17,318 bases of DNA, taken from the NCBI GenBank assembly GCA_025464345.1, contig JAODGP010000009.1, forward strand, positions 1-17,318, in the 5' to 3' direction. The DNA is from Methanosarcinales archaeon (GTDB lineage Archaea > Halobacteriota > Syntropharchaeia > Alkanophagales > Methanospirareceae). The notes below the pieces were generated by a model that saw nothing but the letters and a program-made list of their open reading frames with translations, had not been told where the DNA came from and ran no database searches. The position numbers and the translations under genes are program-made. Position 1 is the stretch's first letter. Each line of letters opens with the position of its first letter. This document shows, in pieces, positions 13,957-17,318 of this stretch.

Positions 13957-14730
13957 ATGGAGGAACAGCCGCGTAAGGAACTGAGAATAGGAAAATTCGG
14001 ATTCCTCAACAATTTCTTACCCTACTACCGGCTTGAACAGAACGGGTGTATGCGTATATACGAAGGTTCACCGCGAGAACTGACCATGCTGTTCGAGTGC
14101 GATAGGATAGATTTTGCACCCCTCCCTTCTTTCTATTATTTACGTAATAAGAGGCGGTTGCGATGTTATGAGTTCTGTGTTGCATCGAATGATAGCGCCT
14201 TGAGTGTACTCCTCGTCTCAGAACGTGGTATAAATGATGTGAACGGGCGAATAGCAGTTACGAACCAGACTGTGACCTCAGTAAATCTATTAAAGGTGAT
14301 CTTAAATGAGCGGGGCATGAACAACAGGATTTTTGAGATGAATACATGTGAAACCGGCGAGCTGCTCAGACATGGCAGTTATGCACTCGTTATAGGCGAT
14401 GAAGCACTGAGAGCGAGGACAAGATACAAAATTGTTATGGATCTTGGGGAGGAGTGGCATGATCTTACCGGGTGCCCCATGGTATTTGGCATCTCGGTAT
14501 CCTCATACACGGTGGACATGAGCGATGTGGACCGTGCGATACTGGAGTCGCTGGCATGGGGTGAGCGGAATATGGAAACAGTAGTGAGAGAAGCGAAGAA
14601 GCGATTTAGCGGTATGCCTGCCGATCTTATTGAACGATACATCGGTTCTCTTACGTATCGGCTGGGCACACGGGAAATGAGGGGGTTAAAAGTCTTTGAG
14701 GCTAAATGCCATGAATACGGACTATTATGA
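13957..14730 (+). CDS. mqnA: Chorismate dehydratase MqnA
   Basis: First committed step of futalosine-type menaquinone synthesis: dehydration of chorismate to 3-[(1-carboxyvinyl)oxy]benzoate. The 257-residue protein has a periplasmic-binding-protein fold without signal peptide. Family motifs are LRIGKFGFLNNFLPYY (9-24), EGSPRELTMLFECDRIDFAPLPSFYYL with the G-x-P and D-x-A-P elements, FCVASNDSALSVLLVSE, the threonine/serine-rich substrate loop TNQTVTSVNLLK, LVIGDEAL (about residues 143-150) and DLGEEWHDLTGCPMVFGI. The LVIGDEAL and EW..LTG.P wording favours MqnA over its paralogue MqnD. No good ribosome binding site precedes the ATG, so translation is probably coupled to adkA. Its end overlaps mqnC by 20 bases. 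Confidence 0.87.
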   Translation: MEEQPRKELRIGKFGFLNNFLPYYRLEQNGCMRIYEGSPRELTMLFECDRIDFAPLPSFYYLRNKRRLRCYEFCVASNDSALSVLLVSERGINDVNGRIAVTNQTVTSVNLLKVILNERGMNNRIFEMNTCETGELLRHGSYALVIGDEALRARTRYKIVMDLGEEWHDLTGCPMVFGISVSSYTVDMSDVDRAILESLAWGERNMETVVREAKKRFSGMPADLIERYIGSLTYRLGTREMRGLKVFEAKCHEYGLL

Positions 14731-15796
14731 CTTTTATGTGGATAAGAACCTGAGCGGTGAGGATCTGAGTTTTGATGAAGCGTTACGCCTCTTCGAGCTG
14801 CCTCTTCCCACCCTCGGCAGGATCGCAGATGAGCTGAGGCGTAAGCGCTGTGGTGAGCTCGTTACATTCGTCATTGACCGTAACATAAGCTACACAAACA
14901 GGTGCGTATCAAAGTGCAAATTCTGCGCATTCTATGCGAAACAGGAGCAAGAGAGTTACAGGTTGAGTAAACATGCCATTCTCAGCAAGATCAAAGAGGC
15001 GGTTGATACCGGTGGCGCAACACAGATACTCATCCAGGGTGGGCTTGACCCCTCTATTGGGCTCGAATGGTTTGAAGATTTATTTGCTACAATAAAGCAT
15101 CAGTTCCCGCAGGTTCATATTCACAGCCTCTCACCCCCTGAGATATTCTTCATTGCAACAAACGAAGGCATGAGCATAGAAGATACAATTGCGCGATTGC
15201 GAGCAGCGGGACTGGACTCACTGCCCGGAGGTGGGGCGGAGATACTCAGTGATCGGATACGGCAGCTAATAAGTCCAGGCAAAGTCAGTGCAGATGGCTG
15301 GCTAAAAGTGATGGATATAGCGCAGGGGATGGGAATGAAGACAACGGCGACGATGATGTTCGGGCATATAGAGCGTGATGAGGATATAATTGAGCATCTG
15401 TTACGTGTGCTTGAGCTGCAGAACAGGCGGCACGGATTCACAGCGTTCATACCATGGACATTTCAGCCATGGCATACTCAACTATATCCAGAGATACGAG
15501 CTCCCGCACCCGTAACGAGATACCTGCAGGTACTTGCTATATCGCGGATAGTGCTGCATTCGATAAGGAACATACAGGCATCATGGCTGACCCAGGGTAT
15601 CGAAACCGCGAAACTGGCACTGTTCTTCGGTGCAAACGATTTTGGCGGCACGATACTGGAGGAGAAAGTGGTGACTGCTGCTGGGCGGGCGCATAAGCCG
15701 AAGAAGGCGGAAGAGATAGTGAAGGCGATAAGGTCTGTGGGCAGACCCGTAGCACAGAGGAATACATACTATGAGATACTGAAATATTACGGGTAG
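14711..15796 (+). CDS. mqnC: Cyclic dehypoxanthine futalosine synthase MqnC (radical SAM)
   Basis: Radical SAM enzyme, 361 residues, cyclising dehypoxanthine futalosine in menaquinone synthesis, one step before MqnD. Cluster ligands are C65, C69 and C72 in CVSKCKFC, within IDRNISYTNRC. MqnC-specific motifs are QILIQGGLDPSIGLEW, HIHSLSPPEI, LDSLPGGGAEIL, KTTATMMFGHIERDED, HGFTAFIPWTFQPWHTQL and the C-terminal GRPVAQRNTYYEIL. They differ clearly from the MqnE gene at 7208-8305. ATG 14711 is chosen because GAGG (14698-14701) lies at normal distance; an in-frame TTG at 14696 would add five residues and consume this ribosome binding site. The gene overlaps the end of mqnA, and its TAG stop directly abuts the stop codon of the S-adenosylmethionine synthetase gene on the other strand. 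Confidence 0.94.
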   Translation: MNTDYYDFYVDKNLSGEDLSFDEALRLFELPLPTLGRIADELRRKRCGELVTFVIDRNISYTNRCVSKCKFCAFYAKQEQESYRLSKHAILSKIKEAVDTGGATQILIQGGLDPSIGLEWFEDLFATIKHQFPQVHIHSLSPPEIFFIATNEGMSIEDTIARLRAAGLDSLPGGGAEILSDRIRQLISPGKVSADGWLKVMDIAQGMGMKTTATMMFGHIERDEDIIEHLLRVLELQNRRHGFTAFIPWTFQPWHTQLYPEIRAPAPVTRYLQVLAISRIVLHSIRNIQASWLTQGIETAKLALFFGANDFGGTILEEKVVTAAGRAHKPKKAEEIVKAIRSVGRPVAQRNTYYEILKYYG

Positions 15797-17008
15797 TTAA
15801 AATGTCCGCAATTCCCCCCTGATTGCTCGCTCTGTTATCTCATGTATATTCGATAGCCACTCGTCCATTATTCGCACGGTTTTGTGCTCGATTGTCGCTG
15901 TCATTTCTGTACTTTCAGGTATTATCTCCGCTGTTGCTACCTTCGGATCGTCTATTCTCCTGCCTATCTCGGACAGGAGCTTTATATAAACCTCATGTAC
16001 ACCGTCCACCGTAGCTACTATCTCATTTGCAATCTCAATAGCGAGCAGGTTGTAGATCTTACCGGTGTGGTTAACCGGGTTTTTACCCGCGGCACCTTCC
16101 ATGCTCATCGGTCTGCCCGGTGTGATGAGTCCATTACACCGGTTACCACGACCGGCAGCACCGTCATCACCCATCTCTGCCGATGTCCCGGTTACCGTAA
16201 TATAGACAGTCTCAGCAGTATCGGCTCGATTTACGTGTGTTGTTACCGATCTATCGGTATATTTTAAGGCAACATCGGTAACAAACTGCTTCAAACCCTC
16301 CTTTATCGAATCATAGTGGTCATGATCATCCACGTATCTGGATACGAGCGCATCACCCACTGTCAGTGTTATCCTGTCCTTTTCTCGAAGTGCCATCACT
16401 TTCATATCCTCTCCTATCGCATTCTCTCTATGCCGGTAGTCCGACATCACCATGCTCTCCACACTGGACGCTATGGTCTCCACCTCGGATAATGGCGCGT
16501 GAGCAACGCCAAAGGAAGTATCATTTGCTACCGGTATCTCCCTGTCCTTACCTTTAAAGACCATCAGCAGATCCGAAGAGCCTTTGCCCAACCGGCTCTC
16601 TATCACAACATGCCGATCCACATCGAGATTCCGCACGGTACCCTTGAGATACTCACGCGCCGCACGCAGCGCAACCACATCCACAGCTATCTCCTCACCA
16701 TCAAACTCACGTGTCGCTCGACCACCAAGGAGGATATATATCGGCGAGATGACCTCACCACCGCCGTATTCAGGATCTGACCTGCCTGCTACGAGCTGAA
16801 CTTTGTCAGTGTTATGATGCAGGACCATGCCGAATTTGTCCATGTATTCCTTACACAGCGCTACACTGACCGCATCGGCAACGCCATCGCACAAACTGTC
16901 TGGATGCCCCAGCCCTTTGCGCTCTACCATCTCCAATTCCTGCTGCTCTACTGGCAGCCGGTGCATGAATTCAACCCTTATATTCCGCTTCAGTTCCATC
17001 TTGCTCAT
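15797..17008 (-). CDS. mat: S-adenosylmethionine synthetase, archaeal type
   Basis: Makes S-adenosylmethionine from methionine and ATP in the cytoplasm. With the ATG at 17008 the protein has 403 residues, the usual size of the archaeal family, which is unrelated at simple sequence level to bacterial MetK. Visible signatures are ERKGLGHPDSLCDGVAD (29-45), DKVQLVAGRSDPEYGGGE (68-85), NDTSFGVAHAPLSEVE (162-177), and the strongly conserved GRGNRCNGLITPGRPMSMEG (286-305) followed by AAGKNPVNHTGKIYN. GGTGA, 8 bases before the ATG, serves as ribosome binding site; the frame is open to an upstream GTG (17020), but that GTG is part of the GGTGA itself. A TTTATTAAA element lies about 24 bases upstream. 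The product is the cosubstrate of the three radical SAM enzymes in the window. Confidence 0.96.
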   Translation of the reverse strand: MSKMELKRNIRVEFMHRLPVEQQELEMVERKGLGHPDSLCDGVADAVSVALCKEYMDKFGMVLHHNTDKVQLVAGRSDPEYGGGEVISPIYILLGGRATREFDGEEIAVDVVALRAAREYLKGTVRNLDVDRHVVIESRLGKGSSDLLMVFKGKDREIPVANDTSFGVAHAPLSEVETIASSVESMVMSDYRHRENAIGEDMKVMALREKDRITLTVGDALVSRYVDDHDHYDSIKEGLKQFVTDVALKYTDRSVTTHVNRADTAETVYITVTGTSAEMGDDGAAGRGNRCNGLITPGRPMSMEGAAGKNPVNHTGKIYNLLAIEIANEIVATVDGVHEVYIKLLSEIGRRIDDPKVATAEIIPESTEMTATIEHKTVRIMDEWLSNIHEITERAIRGELRTF

Positions 17009-17187
17009 ATCCCATATCACCTTACTCTTTAATAAAGTATTTAGCGAAATGGTGAGTGTCTACAAAGGATAAAAGAAGAGTTGGAGTGTGAAAGAAGATG
17101 GTGAAGCCTGATGATGGAAAAAAGCAAAGGGGAGTTCATTAACACATTGCACGCGGAATATTTTTACAATGGCAATTATCCAGCGCT

Positions 17188-17318
17188 TTGAGACACAACA
17201 AATTCAAACTAATCGAAGAAGATATTCTGGGCATGGAAAAATTCCCTGAAGTGGATTACGTATTTCATTTAGCGGCACAGGCGGGCGTAAGAGCATCCTG
17301 GGGCAGGAGTTTTGAAAC
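17188..17318 (+). pseudogene. Sugar-nucleotide epimerase (extended SDR) fragment without N-terminus, cut by window edge
   Basis: From about 17188 one frame reads LRHNKFKLIEEDILGMEKF, then PEVDYVFHLAAQAGVRASWG and RSFET to the window end. The VFHLAAQAGVR.SW segment is characteristic of NAD-dependent nucleotide-sugar epimerases such as UDP-glucuronate or UDP-glucose 4-epimerase. A complete enzyme needs about 55-65 further residues upstream, including TGGAGFIG, but this frame has a stop at 17140 and no such motif. A different frame, 17111-17191, encodes 26 residues ending NYPAL just where the epimerase frame begins, compatible with a one-base frameshift, but it also lacks the Rossmann motif. The gene is therefore 5'-truncated or degraded here, or the join is an assembly artefact. 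Downstream integrity is unknown. Confidence 0.65.

Noticed and set aside
14696..14710. TTG start adding five residues to MqnC
   Set aside because: It would use the bases serving as ribosome binding site for the ATG at 14711, and the extra residues are not a family feature.
1..17318. CRISPR arrays, tRNA or rRNA genes, insertion sequences, phage or plasmid functions
   Set aside because: No regularly spaced repeats, cloverleaf-like sequences, rRNA signatures, transposase motifs or terminal inverted repeats were seen by eye; gaps between genes are all under 300 bases.

Overview
The window looks like a chromosomal segment of a euryarchaeon. The archaeal signs are the A-type ATP synthase subunit A, the archaeal-type adenylate kinase AdkA, the archaeal-type S-adenosylmethionine synthetase, TATA boxes about 25-30 bases upstream of start codons, many apparently leaderless starts, and GGTGA-type ribosome binding sites. 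CooC (CO dehydrogenase maturation), a futalosine-type menaquinone pathway, an Ahb-type heme enzyme and a two-gene SufBC system occur together. That combination fits the ANME-1/Methanophagales-Syntrophoarchaeia part of the tree, in which menaquinone genes are known. The lineage is an inference; a quinone-using relative such as an archaeoglobalean is not excluded.

Layout. Positions 1-1691 (minus strand) form an operon: a 52-residue unknown protein, cooC, and the N-terminal third of the ATP synthase A subunit, all overlapping. A 38-base divergent promoter separates it from a QueD/PTPS-family gene, followed by a protein with four CBS domains and an HPF-like C-terminal domain. A GTP-dependent PEP carboxykinase (minus) and the sufC-sufB pair (plus) diverge from a 183-base region that holds a perfect 14-base direct repeat. 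mqnE and mqnD (minus) follow, with mqnE running into the end of sufB. A winged-helix regulator is divergent from mqnD and convergent with an AhbC/AhbD/NirJ-type radical SAM enzyme. A 185-base divergent region leads to a 59-residue membrane protein and a 608-residue MrpD/NuoL-like antiporter subunit, ended by a hairpin plus T-run. Then come adkA, mqnA and mqnC (plus), and S-adenosylmethionine synthetase (minus), whose stop codon abuts that of mqnC. The right edge holds a sugar-nucleotide epimerase fragment that lacks its N-terminal NAD-binding motif.

How the genes fit together (inference): MqnA, MqnE, MqnC and MqnD are four of the five classic futalosine-pathway proteins; futalosine/aminofutalosine hydrolase MqnB is not seen. 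MqnE, MqnC and the Ahb-like enzyme are radical SAM proteins that need S-adenosylmethionine (made by the synthetase here) and [4Fe-4S] clusters (SufBC). With heme synthesis, an ion-translocating membrane subunit and ATP synthase nearby, the segment reads as cofactor supply for a quinone- and cytochrome-based energy metabolism. I see no rRNA, tRNA, CRISPR array, insertion sequence or phage gene.
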